64,000 nt of DNA, taken from the NCBI GenBank assembly GCA_039707655.1, contig CM077665.1, positions 295,529,705 to 295,593,704 on the forward strand. The letters run 5' to 3'. The translations under genes and the position numbers were made by a program. Source of the DNA: Elymus sibiricus (taxonomy: Eukaryota > Streptophyta > Magnoliopsida > Poales > Poaceae). Within the stretch, counting starts at the first letter, position 1. Each line of letters opens with the position of its first letter. The notes beneath the pieces are model-generated. The model had not been told where the DNA came from. It made no database searches and saw nothing but the letters and a program-made list of their open reading frames with translations. Positions 35,322 through 46,855 of the stretch are shown piece after piece.

Positions 35322-36110
35322 ATCTTTTTTTGAAACGGAGGCAAAAGATTTGCTTCATATATTAATTAAGAGGAGAATAGAGCTTTACAGCGGCCCATAC
35401 AACACTGCATGACAATTACTCGCGTATAATAATTTCCCCTGGTTTCTTTGCACCCACGGCGACCCATAGCTTCGCCTCCTCGAGGATGATGTTGAGGACG
35501 ATCGGCGGCGGCGCACTCTTTTGTCTGAAGACGCGGGCATTCCTCTCATTCCAAATCGCCCAAGAGACGAACATGGTTAGCGAGGTCATGGCCTTGCGTG
35601 ATGGAATGTCCATGCCAGTTATGTTGTCCCACCACTCTTCAATAGAACCCGCCAAGTGCCAAGAAGATATATCCACATGAATGAGGCCAAGTTTCGCCAC
35701 CACCATGCTCCAGAGCCTATTGGTGTACCGGCACTTAAAGAAGAGATGTGGTCCGATCTCGGGCTCTCGTTTGCACAGCAGGCATAATCCACAGTTTTTC
35801 CATCCTCGCTTGGCAAGTCTATCGGCATTCCAAATTCTATCTTGAAGGGCCAACCAAGCAAAAAACTTGACCTTCGGAGGTGCCCAGTTCTTCCATATCA
35901 TGCGGTCCAGGGGGATATGACCAAACCCAAGTATTGGGCTCTATAGGCTGAGGCCGCTGAGTAAACCCTGTCGTTAGTGTGTTTCCACACGATAGTGTCG
36001 TCAGTGAGTTCATCAAGCTGGAAATCAAGCACAAGCATCCAGAGCATGAAGAATTCCCGGATGTCATCGGCGGTGACAAACTCGGGGTGGTTTATCTTAA
36101 GAATCCATTG
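35322..36110 (-). mobile_element. 5'-truncated LINE with zf-RVT remnant
   Basis: The minus strand ends in an A-rich tail (AAAAAAAGAT, 35322-35331) and the whole is flanked by CAAGGGTC (35314-35321 and 36111-36118), a target duplication typical of LINE insertion. Truncation at the 5' side is typical of LINEs. The coding remnant is described separately. Confidence 0.85.
35416..36110 (-). pseudogene. LINE reverse-transcriptase zinc-binding domain remnant
   Basis: The minus frame 35901-35416 encodes about 161 residues with the zf-RVT pattern: WKNWAPPKVKFFAWL, RGWKNCGLCLLCKREPE, HLFFKC, then WWDN and FVSWAIWNERNARVF. Just upstream, in a shifted frame, DTIVWKHTNDRVYSAASAY is the segment that normally precedes it, so a frameshift near 35900 breaks the protein. 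Only the extreme C-terminus of ORF2 is present; no RT or endonuclease core. Confidence 0.88.
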
Positions 36111-36339
36111 CAAGGGTCGTTTTCGGTGAACTAAGAGGGCGTCACTTGGTGGGCTGAGAGCACACCACTTGGTGTGCTCTCATTCGCCGTCACGTGTCGC
36201 TTGGCGAGCGCTTCCTCTTGATTTTTCTCTATACGCGTTTTCGGGATTAGATGGATTCTTTTTTAGTTTTTTTAGCTTTTGCTTGGTTTTTCTTAGGTTT
36301 TGGACATAAAAATGATTTTTTTACGTGAAGAAACGTGAT

Positions 36340-36735
36340 TTTTCCCTTCCGCGAGAAGCACATATTTGCTTCTCGTGGAGGCATAGGATTACTTCCACGA
36401 CAGGCACAACCTTGCCTCTTGGAAAAAGGAAAAAAACGTATTTTTTTTCTTCTTCCATGAGAGGTACATATTTACTTCTCGTGGAGGCATAGGTTTGCTT
36501 CGAGAGACGCACAACTGTGCCTCTTGAAAAGAAAAAAATGTGTTTTTCTGTCACAAGGGAAACATATTTGCTTCTCGTGGAGGCACAATTTTGCTTCTAC
36601 AACAAGCACAATTGTGCCTCATGGAAAGAAAGAAGAAAAAAAAAATTCTTCTTCTTTCCAGAGGCCCAGATTTGCTTGATGCTGAGACACATATTTGCTT
36701 CCACGAAAGGCACAGGTGTGCTTCTCAGAAATGGA
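36340..36735. repeat. Four degenerate tandem units of about 100 bp (GAGAAGCACATATTTGCTTC)
   Basis: Units begin near 36350, 36457, 36552 and 36655. Each contains an inverted pair of the type GAAGCACATATTTGCTTC followed by GGAGGCA, CACAA and TTGTGCCTC, separated by A/T-rich spacers. It resembles the internal repeats of grass MULE-like elements, and flanks near 36130 and 37000 are weakly inverse, but I could not fix borders. Confidence 0.6.
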
Positions 36736-37303
36736 AAAACAGTGGGGGGAAATCGTGCTTCTGTCTTGGTTTTTTCATGAGAATTTTTTTTCGTCGAAAT
36801 CTATTAACATGAGATTTAGTTTCGAAGATCTTGCTGCGAGAAATCCAACGATAAAAACGGTTCATGATTTGGACGCATGGTCTAAGAGATAAAATGTTTT
36901 ACATAAACGAATCTACGAAAAAAAAGAAAAATCTCGGGTTGTGACCGACTGACCGCGACGTGGGATGGTAGGAGTGACCTTTAGCAGGCAGCCCTTAATT
37001 AGTGCTTTCGGGGACATAGCCGCCCCGATCGATGGTGCTGGCAGGCTCGAGCTAGCCGGCCCAGAGTCTAACATAGGAGGCCCGTTAACCTACATGCCTT
37101 ATGTTGTTCGATCTGGAAGCTAATACATTCCTAGGGGCGCCTATGTCTCGCTTAGAGCGAGATGTAGGGCAGCCTCGCTGAAGCCAGGTAGGTTGGACCG
37201 GCCCAAAGCGTGAGAGGCCACAAGCCTCAAAGGCCCCCCCTTTTCACTATTTTCCGTTCATATTTATTTATTTCTTTATTTATACTTCAATATTCTTAAT
37301 ATA

Positions 37304-37396
37304 ACTCTCTATGTCCAAAACAAATGTCGTTGATTAACCAAAACTTTGTACTAACTTTGTATTAAATCAACACCACTTATTTTGGAGCGGAGTGAG
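37304..37396. mobile_element. Short Stowaway-like MITE
   Basis: About 93 bases; right end GGAGCGGAGTGAG followed by TA at 37397-37398, left end CTCTCTATGTCCAAAAC after TA-rich sequence. Interior AAATGTCGTTGATT and AATCAACACCACTTATTTT are inversely related as in Stowaway elements of the CTCCCTCCGT group. Confidence 0.6.
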
Positions 37397-37399
37397 TAC

Positions 37400-38500
37400 A
37401 TTTTAAAAAACACTTTACATAAATATTTGAAAAATGTTAATCGCGCATTTAAAAAACTGTTAAATGTGCATTAAAAAGTCTTTTGATGCATGTGAAAAAT
37501 GTAAATGAAAGATATATACGTAAAATGTACAATATGTATGGAACAGCTTATATACAAAAATTACCATAAGCTATCAAAATGTTAATCATGTATTTAAAAA
37601 ATGTTAATCATGTATGCAAATATGTTTTTGATTTATAAAAGAATGTACAATGTGCATGACGAAAGTAGACATAAAAATAATACAAGTTTCCCTAATTGCG
37701 AAAACGCATATATAAAATGTTCTTGGTATATATAAAAATGTAAAATGTTTATGGAAATGTGGATATAAAATAAAATATTTTGAAAAATGTTAATCATTTA
37801 TTTATCAAAAGTTGAACGTGTATTATTTTCTGATATATATACAAAAATGTACAATGTGTACGGAAAAATTAAAATTAAAATTAAAAAATATAAGTTTTTT
37901 AAAAAGTTCACAATGTATTTTAAAAATGTTAAACATGTATATAGAATTATTCTTGATGCATACAACAAATGTAGATATGGATTAAAAGAACACAAATAAA
38001 AAACAAAGAAACAAAAAAATGAAGAAAAGCAAAGAAAGAAGAAAAACGCAGTGCAAACTGAGAAAGAAACACCGAAAAAAGAAAAAAACTGTAAAAAGCA
38101 TGGAAGAAACAAAATATAAACAAAATAGAAAAAAAATGATGAAACCAGGAAGAAGCAAAGAAAACGAAAAAGAAAAATAACCACTGAGAACCGACAAAGA
38201 AAACAACAACAAAAGTGAAGCAAAAAGAGAAAGAAACAAAGAAAACAAACCTATAACAAAGAAAAGAAAAAACAAAGAAAACCGATGTATAATAAGATAA
38301 AAAAAGGAAAACGGAGGAAACCGGTGAAGCAAAAAAACAAATGAGAACAAGAGAATTCAACCATGAAAACGCGACCCATGCAGTTTAAACGGGACAAAAG
38401 ATAAAACCACATAGAAATAAACCAGCCAAAAGGAAAAAAACACGGAGATGAAAAAACTCATGAAAAGCCACAGTGCTGGTCTGGCCCGCTCACGCCGCAC
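37400..38500. mobile_element. Second AT-rich, A-rich element, MULE-like
   Basis: Degenerate AAAATGTTAATCATGTAT repeats, then an A-rich stretch of GAAAAA units, ending with GC-rich sequence near 38480-38515 (TCTGGCCCGCTCACGCC). In reverse complement it resembles 34230-35000 in structure. The T-rich open frames on the opposite strand are low-complexity artefacts. Confidence 0.35.
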
Positions 38501-38730
38501 TTCACGCGTGTGGAGCTACCATCACTAGTAGAATGCCCGTGCGTGGCTACGGGCGAAATACAGAAATTGATGACTAAGTGACTTGAGTGAAGTCCTTCAA
38601 AAATATATCGCCTTTTGTCAAAAAAAAGTGTATACTATGAGAGAAACTATGCAACCGCGCTTGTTTTTTCGGTGGTAAAATTATGTGATCATCATCTTCG
38701 TCTTCCTCTTTTCGTCCCCATGGCCCATTC
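38501..38730. other. Unassigned DNA, fragment of a small transposon possible
   Basis: ACTAGTAGAATGCCCGTGCG near 38525 resembles the end of a common grass MITE, but no opposite end was found. Confidence 0.3.
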
Positions 38731-39180
38731 TCCGACACTAGTCAAGGCCGGTGCAGATGTCATGTGACACCCTACCTAAGCCGCCTTCTCTGTCGGTCCA
38801 CCGTTGCCGCAACACTGGTCGCGGCCAGTGACGAAGCCGCCCTACCCAAGCTACCTTCTCCCTCGGTCCACCGTTGGCCCTGATCCACCCTCCGACACTG
38901 GTCAAGGCCGGTGCAGATGTCATGTGCCACCCTACTTGAGCCGCCTTCTATGTTGGTCCACCGTTGCCGCAACACTGGTCGTGGCCCGTGACGCCGCCGC
39001 CCTATCCAAGCTACCTTCTCCCTCGGTCCACCGTTGGCCCCTATCCACCCTCCGACACTGGTCACGCCCCGTGCTGGTGTCACGTGCCGCCCTACCCGAG
39101 CCGCATTTTCCTTAAGTCCACCGTTGCCCTGACCATCCTTCTATCACCTCCCCTCTTCTAAAATTACATGCTCGTTTTCA
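38731..39180. repeat. 160 bp tandem repeat, nearly three units
   Basis: TCCGACACT(A/G)GTCA starts units at 38731, 38891 and 39051, exactly 160 bases apart. Within each unit a second, related block (GCAACACTGGTCG) occurs half-way, so the unit is itself a degenerate dimer of about 80. Units are pyrimidine-rich on the plus strand and open in several frames, but show no protein domain. Confidence 0.85.
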
Positions 39181-39195
39181 TCATGTTCCTCCATC

Positions 39196-39428
39196 CATAC
39201 CCATGACCCACCTTTTGACACTGGTTGTAGCCGGTGCTGGTGTCATGTGTCGCCTTGCCCGAGCCGCCTTCTCCGACAGTCCACCCCTGCCCCCGACCAT
39301 ACCTCTACCCCCTCCCTTTATACGACACCGGTGAGCACCCACACCGCATGATTGGTATACATTTTTGGTTACCAAATTTGACATAAATAAAAAATGTCTG
39401 CTCTTTCAGTCAGAACTTCCACTTTAGT
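39196..39428 (+). repeat. 233 bp direct repeat, left copy
   Basis: Begins CATACCCATGACCCACC and ends TTCCACTTTAGT. The right copy is at 39968-40201 and differs at about ten positions. The first part is related to the 160 bp tandem repeat. Confidence 0.88.
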
Positions 39429-39437
39429 CAACCCGGC

Positions 39438-39967
39438 AGATGTCCTCGTAAAAGGACTTAGGTGTGAGGCCATCGCCGCTAGGTGGCGACTCGAAGGGGT
39501 TGAACGGGAAAGAGAGTCGGGTTTACCCAGGTTCGGCCCCTCCGATGGAGGTAATAGCCTACGTCCTGCTTTGTGTGTATTTCATGGATAGATCTCGATT
39601 ACAAGGGTGCGGAATCGCTAACCTAGCTATCGAGAGATTGTAACTTGAGTCTTTTGGCCCTAGGGACCTGCCTTTATATATAGGTCAAGCCCTAGGGTTT
39701 ACAATAGAGTCCGGGTCATATCGTGACCCGTGACCTACAATGTCTCTAACTTGCCTTGCGTCTTAAGCAAATCCAGCCGGCGTCTTCAGCTTCATGGGCC
39801 TTGAGCCGCCATCTTCAAGTGTTGGGCCGCCTGGTGACTCTAGTCAGCCACCGCCTTGTTTGCCTTCGTCTTCATGACACGGCCCATCTTAAACTTGACC
39901 GTAAAGCCGTTGATATGTTAACCCGGCCCCATAGGGCGGGTTACACCATGGAATTATATCCCCGACA
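39438..39967 (-). mobile_element. LTR-like segment between the 233 bp repeats
   Basis: On the minus strand TGTCGGGGATATAATTCC...CGAGGACA has TG...CA ends, a TATA-like TATATATAAAGGCAGG near 39672-39687 and a later block with AGCAGGACGTAGGC and GGGCCGAACCTGGGTAAAC as in grass gypsy LTRs. The bases next to it are CATAC on the right and GCAGA on the left, so there is no ordinary 5 bp duplication. Confidence 0.65.
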
Positions 39968-40201
39968 CATACCCATGACCCACCTTTTGACACTGGTTAT
40001 AGCCGGTGCTGATGTCATGTGTCGCCTTGCCCTAGTCGCCTTCTCCGACAGTTCACCATTGCCCGCGACCATACCTCTACCCTCTCCCTTTATACGACAC
40101 CGGTGAGCACCCACACCGCATGATCGGTATACATTTTTGGTTACCAAATTTGACATAAATAAAAAAATGTCTGTTCTTTCAGTCAGAACTTCCACTTTAG
40201 T
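39968..40201 (+). repeat. 233 bp direct repeat, right copy
   Basis: Starts immediately at the LTR-like segment end (39967) with CATACCCATGACC and ends TTCCACTTTAGT, then unrelated sequence to 40382 in which I see no feature. Confidence 0.88.
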
Positions 40202-40382
40202 TGAATATCAACATCGAATAAGAAAAAAACATGCAGTAAAATGACGGTAAAGACAAGAACTTGCAGTAAACTTCATAGGATGTTCTATCACTATCTTTGT
40301 GCATCACATTGGTAACAATTTATTGAATCCTTAGCATGGCCTATACAAAACTAAAAAGTATGACATATGGTATGTAGCTAAG

Positions 40383-43023
40383 TGTAAGAGCACATTTCTC
40401 CATGTGTGGTTTTGGTAATTGATGACAATCCCTATGGACTAATGGTTGCCTTGAGTTATATTCGAAGGATTTGTCCATAGGCACTCCTTGAAGTCCATCT
40501 GTTGGTTTCAAGGAGTTTATATGGTGACCAAGGTGGTATTCAAGGCTTTATCCAAATATTGGTCATGTGAGAGTTGAGCTTATTGCAAGCATATCTTGAA
40601 GAAGAAGATTGTGTGAGCATTCATGTTTACCTCCAAGACATCATCTTTATGAAGAGAGAAGATATGATACAAAGTTGATCAAGAATAAGTCAAGATGAAT
40701 CAAGCTGATGAACACACAAAGCGTACAAGATGTACCAAGAGGGATCAAGTGATTTCATGGTATGGTAAGTATTGTCCATTACGTTTGTGTACTAACCCAT
40801 GATCTTTGTGAGTGTTCTTTGTGAGGTTAGGTATATTTCCATGGGCTTGCATCAAGAGGAAGATCCCATACAACCCATGGAGGATGACATCAAGTGGTGA
40901 TCGTCATCAAGGTTGCGGTGTGCAATTTCAAGTGTAGCATCATGAAGAAATCACATGCTTGAAGCTTGCCGTCCACTATGTTGATAATGGACATGTGAAG
41001 ATGCGCCGAAGAGTGGCTCACCCATAGTGGAGTATGGGGGAGCAATCTACTAGTCTTGATCGAGCCGGCGCAATCAAGAAAGGTGATCCATCTTGAGGAG
41101 AACAAGATCGTCATAATCTAGCTCAAGTGGACCATGCGCAAGGCAAAGGTTTGTCCTTGATAGGTTTTCTATTTTACCGGTCTCACGGTGTTAGTTGGGA
41201 GACCGGGTTATATGATCGATTGTCATACTATCAAGGGGGGCTCTCGAGTGAGTAGCTTGATCGTGTCGTTCATTGAGAGCTCAAACTTTTTGCATCCTTG
41301 CATCATCTTTCTTGGTTCTTGTTTGGTGTTTCTCTTTGTGAGTTTTAGAGCTTATGGTCATCTTCATTACAAGCTCGAGTTCATCGAAAACGGAGTCCAT
41401 ATGCATGTTCGATGATGTTTTTGATGTTGGAGTTTTTGCCGGTTCTTCATTCATAGAGGTTTCACATCTCTATATCATTGGCATTATTATACTGCCTATT
41501 TTAATATAACCAACAAACTTGAATTTGCTCAATTCGGAGGTCGTATGCGAAAGTTATGGCAGTTTCTTTCTCAGGGCAGTTTTCATCGCTCAGGCGGTAG
41601 TACCGCTTAGGCGGTACTTCTGCTATATACTACCGCTGCTACTACCGCTTATTTTATTCTTCTGGTGCCTTTGCCCTTGTTGAGCGGAAGTACCGCTACT
41701 ATGGAGCGGTAGTACCGCTCAAGTGGTGTCCGCACCAGCCACCAGCCACCTGATGTCTTGTGTCTGATGCCCCGTGCCACCCGAGCGGAAGTAGAGTGGA
41801 TGTACTAAGCGGTAGTACCGCTCCAGCAGCACTACCGCCTCAGGGTTTCTGCCATTTGCATGTTTTTCCTGGATCTACCGCACTAAGCGGTAGTACCGCT
41901 CAGCCGAGCGGTAGTACCGCTTGTGCACGACCTGTGCACATAGCGGTTGCATTTGGGGAGGCCTATTTAAGGGGGTCTTCTTCCCTAATGGTTCTTATCT
42001 TTTGAGATCGTGTTCTTCCCCCATTGTTGATCTTCTTCAAGCTTGCTAACTCTCAATCCCTCCAATGATTCTTGCTAGATCTTGAGGGAAAAGAGAGAGG
42101 AGATCTAGATCCACATTTCCACCAATCAGTTTCTCCTCTGTGTGAGGGGAACCCCCTTGGATCTAGATCGTGGAGTTCTTCGTGTTCTTCTTCGTTCTTC
42201 CTCTCATTTTCTTCCATAGCATTAGTTGTTGTGGTGGGATTTGTGAGAGAAGGACTTGGGCACTCCGTGTGCCCTTGCCATTGCATTTGGTGCATAGGTT
42301 TGAGTTCTCCATGGTGATACGTGGAAGTGAAGTTTGAGAAGCTTATTACTCTTGGGTGTTTGAGCACCCAAGAGCTTGTTCCTCTTGGGTGCCTTGGCGC
42401 CCTAGACAGTTGGTGGTGTCTTGGAGCTCAATCATTGTGGTGTAACGCTTCAGGCAAGCATCGGGGTCTCCAATTAGGTTGTGGAGATTGACCGAGCAAT
42501 TTGTACGGGTACCGGTGACCGCCCCAAGGGTTGTCAAAGTGTACGGGTACGGTGACCGCCCCCAAGGGTTGCCATTTGTACGGGTTCGGTGACCGCCCTC
42601 AAGGGTCCCTTAATGGAATCACGACATCTTGCATTGTGTGAGGGCGTGAGGAGATTACGTTGGTGCCATCTTTGGGAGCATTGTGCCTCCACACCGCTTC
42701 AAACGGAGATTAGCATCCGCAAGGGTGTGAACTTCGGGATACATTGTCGTCTCCGCGTGCCTCGGTTATCTCTTACCCGAGCCCTTTACTTATGCACCTT
42801 ACTTTGTGATAGCCATATTGTTTCTTGCTTTATATCTTGCTATCACTTAGTTGTTTATCTTGTTTAGCATAAGTTGTTGGTGCACATAGGTGAGCCTAGT
42901 TGTTTTAGGTTTTGTGCTTGACTTATTAAACTCTAGTTTTATTCCGCATTTGTTCAAGCCTAAACCGTAATTATTTTAAAGCGCATATTCACCCCACCTC
43001 TAGGCGACATACACGTCCTTTCA
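40383..43023 (+). mobile_element. 2.6 kb solo LTR with palindrome cluster (copy B)
   Basis: Starts TGTAAGAGCACATTTCTCC and ends CACGTCCTTTCA. Flanks CTAAG (40378-40382) and ATAAG (43024-43028) are a 5 bp duplication with one mismatch. It aligns along its length with copy A at 5516-8209 in reverse. TATA-like CCTATTTAAGGGGG at about 41962-41975 follows the palindrome cluster at 41590-41925. No retroelement protein. Confidence 0.8.
41590..41925. repeat. GCGGTAGTACCGC palindrome cluster, copy B
   Basis: Five perfect GCGGTAGTACCGC sites plus degenerate ones (for example GCGGAAGTACCGC), ending about 40 bases before the TATA-like box. Confidence 0.88.
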
Positions 43024-43504
43024 ATAAGTACTCGCGTGTTACCATGGGATAATAAATAACATAATGAGCCACTAAGTAATCAACCTCCTCATAGTCACTG
43101 TGTTCCTTTAACCATCCTTGTTGAAAGAAGCTTGCATGTGAGTCCCTCAATATATAGACATAACCATGCTCATCCACAAAAGGACTTACGTAGTAAACAC
43201 ACCATATGCTCATTTTTGGCCATTTTAACCAAACTGGTAGATTGACCTTAGATGTGTTGTTTTTGCAAAGTTAAAATATGTAAAGAATCACAAAGTTGCA
43301 TGCAGACTCAAGAAAATTCTCATAGAAAAACACTAAAAAAGCGAGTGTTTGGTTATACTAAAGCAGAAGGCTACACGAACAGTTTGCCTTAACAAGTCTT
43401 ACAAAAACAATTTTTCATGTTCTAATAATGATCTCAAACCTCTACGTCATAGTGATGCGAGGGCTTCACCTTGTTGCGCGCCTAGTTGTCCACGTCGCTG
43501 TCAT
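43024..43504 (-). pseudogene. Possible gene fragment, unrecognised
   Basis: A minus-strand open stretch from about 43275 to the LTR junction at 43023 encodes about 80 residues including MSIWCVYYVSPFVDEHGY and HASFFQQGWLKEHSDYEE. It is of ordinary amino-acid composition rather than low complexity and is cut by the solo LTR at its 3' side. I do not recognise a family. It may be a captured or broken host gene piece, or chance. The remaining DNA to 43504 shows nothing else. Confidence 0.3.
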
Positions 43505-44527
43505 TGATGACCCACAAGTATAGGGGGTCAATCGTAGTCCTTTTGATAAGTAAGAATGTCGAACCAAACGAGGAGCAGAAGGAAATGACAAGCGGTTTTC
43601 AGCAAGGTAATTTCTGCAAGCACTGAAATTGTAGGTAACAGATAGTTTGATAGCAGGATAATTGGTAACAAGCAAGTAACGGTAACGGTAAATAAAGTGC
43701 AGCAAGGTAGCCCAATCCTTTTGTGGCAAAGGACATGCCAGAACAATCTCTTATAATAGGCAAAGTGTTCTTGAGGGTACACGGGAATTTCATCTAGTCA
43801 CTTTTATCATGTTGGTTTGATTCGCGTTTGCTACTTTGATAATGTGATATGTGGGTGGACCGGTGCTTGGGTACTGTTCTTACTTGAACAAACCTCCCAC
43901 TTATGATTAACCCCCTCGCAAGCATCCACAACTACGAGAAAAGTATTAATATAAAATCTAACCATAGCATTATACGTTTGGATCCAAATCAGCCCCTTAC
44001 GACGTAGCGCATAAACTAGGGTTTAAGCTTCTATCACTCTAGCAACCCATCATCTAATAACTACTCCACAATGCATTCCCTTAGGCCCAAGGATGGTGAA
44101 GTGTCATGTAGTCGACGTTCACATGACATCACTAAGGGAATCACAACATACATATCATCAAAATATCGAACATATATCAAATTCACATGATTACTTGCAA
44201 CATGACTTCTCCCGTGACCTCAAGAACAAAGGCGACTATTCACAAATAATAAACATGCTCAAGATCAGAGGGGCATTGAATAGCATAATGGATCCGAACA
44301 TATAATCTTCCACCAAATAAACCATATAGTAATTAACTACAAGATGTAATCAACACTACTAGTCACCCATAGGTACCAATCTGAGGTTCCGGTACAAAGA
44401 TTGAACACAAGAGATGAACTAGGGTTTGAGAGGAGATGGTGCTGTTGAAGATGTCGATGAAGATTGGCCTCCCAAAGATGAGAGGGGTGTTGGTGATGAC
44501 GATGGCTTTGATTTCCCCCTCCGGGAG
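43505..44527 (-). mobile_element. Gypsy LTR of the gypsy 1/2 family, cut by another LTR element
   Basis: Starts at 43505 with the LTR-terminal TGATGACCCACAAGTATAGGGG and aligns with 9044-9669 and 20494-20890. It is interrupted at 44528 by an LTR beginning TGTCGGGG; the missing remainder is not found within the window. The left border at 43505 is a true LTR end. Confidence 0.85.
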
Positions 44528-45519
44528 TGTCGGGGTACACAAACAGGGGTGTTTATTTCCCCCTGACTTGTGCACGGACGACAAGCCTCCAACCCGATGG
44601 CCTAAGCCTGCCGGGGAAAGCTACTACCCCGTCAAAACCAGTCCAAACTAGAGAAGCTGCTCTACGTGAGATCAAGGAGCGCATCAAGAAGACGAAACCA
44701 TCATTCAAGATCAAGACCCCGACAGAAGCAGCCTACGCTGGCTAAGCAATGCCGGCAACGTCGATACATCGGCCCAGAACGGGCCTGAGCTGCGCCAGTC
44801 ACGTCCCCGGTGTCTGCCGGGGACCGAGGCGAATGCATCTTTAGGAAGACCCGGCAAGCCATCCCCCGGCAGGCGCGAGCCGATCGGCCACCGCTCCACC
44901 GCATCACAACGCCAATCATTTGTCGATGCGGTGTCGAGCCCTCAAGTGGCTAAGTGGCTCTCGCTAAGCACGTGGCGACTCGCTGGGAGACAGATTATGC
45001 AAGTTTGACACCTGTCCAGAGGCGTGTCAAGATATTGAGCAATAGTTAGCTAAAGCGGTGGTAAAAGCCTGCCGGGGATGCATCCCCACACGCCACCTAG
45101 GATAGCATTTATGTCATTTTGTCCTAAGTGCCAGAGTTAGGTATGATAGCACTGTTGGCTATCTAATCACTAGATAATGTCTATTTTGCCACTGTAGTTG
45201 CCCCTTGAGCTATAAAAGGAGGCCCAAGGCAACCTAGCTAGATATTCGGACCTTTGGACACTTATACTCACGTAGCAGCTCCCCCGAAGGCAACCTTGCC
45301 GGGTTTGAGCACTGCGTGTGCCTCGTGTTCCCCTGATCAATCCGTGAAAGCAGGAGTAGGGTTTTACGCTTCCCAGCGGCCCGAACCTGGGTAAAACACC
45401 AGCGTCTCATCGTCGTGATGCCTCACCACCTCTGCTCTTTGTGCAACATGACCTCACCCCTGCCGAACCACAAAGGGGCCTGTGGCCCCATAGGTGATCG
45501 TGTGCATCGTGACCCGACA
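44528..45519 (+). mobile_element. 5' LTR of a second gypsy-type element (TGTCGGGG...CCCGACA)
   Basis: 992 bases with inverted ends TGTCGGG/CCCGACA, TATA box GCTATAAAAGGAGG at about 45209-45222 and AGCAGGAGTAGGGTTTTACG followed by GGCCCGAACCTGGG downstream, then a primer-binding-like site. It is inserted in the gypsy LTR at 44527. The 3' LTR is not in the window or is lost. Confidence 0.82.
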
Positions 45520-45523
45520 TCTT

Positions 45524-45541
45524 TGGCGCGCCAGGTAGGGG
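45524..45541 (+). other. Primer-binding-like site
   Basis: TGGCGCGCCAGGTAGGGG lies four bases after the LTR end, where a PBS is expected; this sequence is common after LTRs of Tat-type gypsy elements. I do not name the tRNA. Confidence 0.6.
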
Positions 45542-46855
45542 GAGGAGCGTCATTTGCGCGAACCTGAGTTCATGGGCAGCGCATCGATTTTCGTCATCAT
45601 TTCCTTCGACGGGAGCGTTGAAGGAGAGGAGCAATGCTGCTCCCTAAGCCTCTTCCTCCCCGGATCCCATCGCATGTCGCCGCTGTAGCGATGGCGGCGA
45701 CAAGGATGAGGGGCGTCGGCGCTGCGGCTGATGCGTCCGATGTAGACAGCACAACCGCAGTGTAGACCACAGTCAAGGAGGAGGCGAATTGGGTGGCGGC
45801 GCCGTCCCTATCACAATCATTGAGCAAGCCCACCTAATCCCAGTGGGGTGCAGCTCGGTCCGATAGGCAAATAGAAAGGTACACGGCTATACCCCTCTCT
45901 CCTCTCCTTCCCCGCCCATGATCAGTTCTGCATAGCGGTGGTGCCACCAGTGTCGATAAGCTCGCATGAGGCTCGGTCCTGCATCTATCCCGTCAAGGGT
46001 AAATCCCGAGCCGAATGCTAGAGCAAATCCATCGATTGGCACCCCCGGCAAGAGAACTACGGCAAGGTCCCGTTCGCCAACGCCTCCATCGCATTGGTCG
46101 CTACGGGACCGTTGGACGCGAAGGAAAGGAGAGAAGGCTCGGCCATTCATGTTTACTCCCCCATTTTTTGTTAGTTGTGAATGTTTACATTAACCCGATA
46201 GGCTCGTGCCGAGGATTGTACTCATAACTAACAGCCCCCCAAGTTTCTCCATTTGCCCCTCTTCGTTCTCCCTTCATCTCAGGGCAAAGGTGGGTACACG
46301 TGCATGTATTCATCGAGAAATGCGAAGAGGAGGGGCGGCCGTGAATGGAGGGAGGGACAATGTGCGTGAATAAATACGCGCCAGGACGGAAGGGGAGCCA
46401 TGACGAAAGCTAAGTTGACATGATTATCAACTTTCATTAGAGCTTGCGTTTGCATATCCCCCCCCCCTAGCAACCAAGGTTTCGTATGGCGAGTCTTGTG
46501 TGCGATGGAACCTTACCATATTTGTTTGCGCCCTTGTTTTGTTTCGAGTCCGCTCAACAAAACATGCATCAGCATCAAACATCGTCAAGGAAAAACTCAC
46601 CGGCAGCGTGTCCTTGCCAGCAGAATGCTAAGGACCCGTTCCTCAAAGCAATTGCGGCAGCACATTGTTGGCGGGTAACCAGAGCGCGCAAAGAAAACGA
46701 ATATACGAATGCCAGTAGGAAAACGAGGGGGATAGCATGTGTTTACATAAAGACATCAGTTTAGCAAACATTAAAGCAAAGATAGTGCATAATCTATACG
46801 GGATACATATTGTGTCTTAAGTACAGGACAGCACGGCAGCAAGGGTGACTCAAGG
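45542..46855. other. Internal region of the TGTCGGGG element, no intact gene
   Basis: Starts with a possible gag leader (ATG near 45572) that soon meets stops. The rest is mixed sequence with short domain-free frames. No RT, integrase or protease motif is present, so the autonomous genes are missing. Confidence 0.5.

Noticed and set aside
37798..38360. Three overlapping Phe/Ser-rich frames
   Set aside because: Opposite strand of an A-rich tract; simple-sequence artefact.
34230..38500. Single large MULE with both AT-rich blocks as arms
   Set aside because: The outer ends show only loose inverted similarity and no 9 bp duplication was found; two separate elements are equally likely.
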